In this document: piece after piece, positions 63,425-64,000 of the stretch
Layout of the letters: every line of letters begins with the position of its first letter
Numbering within the stretch: position 1 is the first letter of the stretch
Assembly (NCBI RefSeq): GCF_000211815.1
Contig: NZ_GL890823.1
Coordinates: forward strand, 245,733 to 309,732
Length of the DNA stretch: 64,000 bases
Direction of reading: 5' to 3'
From: Moorena producens 3L
Lineage (GTDB): Bacteria; Cyanobacteriota; Cyanobacteriia; Cyanobacteriales; Coleofasciculaceae
Made by a program: the position numbers and the translations under genes
Notes under the pieces: model-generated
Told to the model about the DNA's origin: nothing
Seen by the model: the letters and a program-made list of their open reading frames with translations, nothing else
Databases searched by the model: none

Positions 63425-63446
63425 TAAAAAACCCGGACAAGCCGGG
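63425..63446 (-). terminator. Intrinsic terminator of psbH
   Basis: On the minus strand, CCCGG-CTTGT-CCGGG (63446-63432) followed by TTTTTTT (63431-63426 region). A textbook Rho-independent terminator about 50 bases beyond the psbH stop. Confidence 0.88.
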
Positions 63447-63498
63447 AGGGAGCTGAAATATTTGAAATGTTTGATTAGCAGTTGAGCCTGGCAGTATA

Positions 63499-63702
63499 CT
63501 ACTGCCCTAGGCTTGTCCAATCAACATTGAAACCTTGAATGAGGATTGATTTGTTGTAAATCTGCAAAATAATCAGCAAAAAGACGAAAAATAGCCCCAT
63601 AAAGACTCCCATTACAGGAGTAGTGCCCCAACCTGGGGCAACTTTACCATATTCCGAGTTAAGGGGTTTGAGAATATCTCCTAGCCGAGTTCTTTGTGCC
63701 AT
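63499..63702 (-). CDS. psbH: Photosystem II protein PsbH
   Basis: 67 residues. Sequence AQRTRLGDILKPLNSEYGKV followed by GWGTTPVMGVFMGLFFVFLL and the QGFNVDW end is PsbH. A single-pass thylakoid protein of the photosystem II core near CP47, needed for stable assembly and quinone binding. In many cyanobacteria psbN lies divergently next to psbH, but no psbN was seen in the 298 bases upstream. Ends at an intrinsic terminator. Confidence 0.97.
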   Translation of the reverse strand: MAQRTRLGDILKPLNSEYGKVAPGWGTTPVMGVFMGLFFVFLLIILQIYNKSILIQGFNVDWTSLGQ

Positions 63703-63917
63703 GGGTAAATTGAGTTTATGGTAAATTTAGATTTATGTTAATAGATATTGTGACTACTCCCACATCAAATTAAAGATTATGATGTGGGCGCGCTCTTACT
63801 CACGAATGAGAATTGCTGCTCCTCGGCGGAAGCCGACGCGGGGCGCGTTCGATATCCTGTACCGATTTACCACAGCCATTGAGCGGCAGTCCAACCGCCA
63901 TTAATCCACGATTCAAT

Positions 63918-63963
63918 AGGTGCATTTTCCAATGGCCGGGGAACCCGGCCTTGGGTCGCACCT
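63918..63963. repeat. AGGTGC...GCACCT hairpin element (second copy)
   Basis: Same element as 55205-55250, with arms AGGTGCA and TCGCACCT and inner GGCCGGG...CCCGGCC stem. Lies upstream of psbH near the window end. No gene was found between 63703 and 64000. Confidence 0.75.
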
Positions 63964-64000
63964 CAATATTGATACCACTGTTTCAGTCCAAAATCAAGAG

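Noticed and set aside
63703..64000. psbN divergent from psbH
   Set aside because: Looked for its short conserved protein on the plus strand; not present in the visible 298 bases.

Overview
The window reads as chromosomal DNA of a filamentous cyanobacterium. Markers are psbH, nblA, a CPP1-like protein, PEP-CTERM and two-partner-secretion exoproteins, WD40-STAND ATPases, DUF1822, frequent GCGATCGC (HIP1) octamers and abundant 7-bp tandem repeats between genes. The style (large repeat-rich intergenic DNA, many palindromes, RiPP genes) resembles Moorena/Lyngbya-type genomes; that placement is inference. I recognise no tRNA, rRNA or CRISPR array.

Region 1-7.3 kb (all minus strand) is the most interesting part. 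It holds an APH-fold kinase (7273-6113), a HopA1-family protein (6005-4890), a previously unlisted 59-residue lanthipeptide precursor with an AGG-type leader end (3659-3480), and a LanM synthetase (3098 to beyond base 1). The LanM keeps a complete ProcM-like cyclase (C942, C989, C990), but its dehydratase domain has lost several catalytic residues (K376, N393, D395 and A534 where LctM has Asp242, Asp259, Glu261 and Thr405). Kinase plus HopA1 is the dehydration pair of class V lanthipeptides and thioamitides. The locus therefore suggests a hybrid class II/class V pathway: separate kinase and lyase make the dehydroamino acids, and the LanM acts as cyclase.

8.3-18 kb: a large TPS-domain exoprotein, a TnpB-like nuclease with an intact D/E/D triad but no zinc-finger cysteines, a PEP-CTERM metalloprotease, a NurA-domain protein, a two-repeat protein of unknown function, and xseB. 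18.2-25.6 kb: a frameshifted Rpn-type gene and an overlapping pair of signalling ATPases, one with 14 WD40 repeats. 25.7-36.2 kb: a small exported protein, a MITE with 8-bp target duplication, a GTPase, a channel-like membrane protein, about 0.5 kb of structured non-coding DNA, SRPBCC, SirB1, aldo/keto reductase, SH3-repeat and universal stress proteins. 36.7-40.7 kb: nblA and polA.

41-55 kb is an accessory region: secreted small proteins, a minisatellite, a duplicated HTH gene fragment, tandem Rpn-family genes (one with a nonsense codon), a BadF-type kinase, a sigma-factor/DUF1822/CHAT locus that has been eroded, a regulator with four direct repeats and a truncated paralogue, and a PIN toxin-antitoxin pair. 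55.5-64 kb returns to core genes: ubiD, a NYN/OST-HTH protein, a HAD hydrolase, the CPP1-like protein, an OmpR-type response regulator, tatA and psbH with a clear intrinsic terminator.
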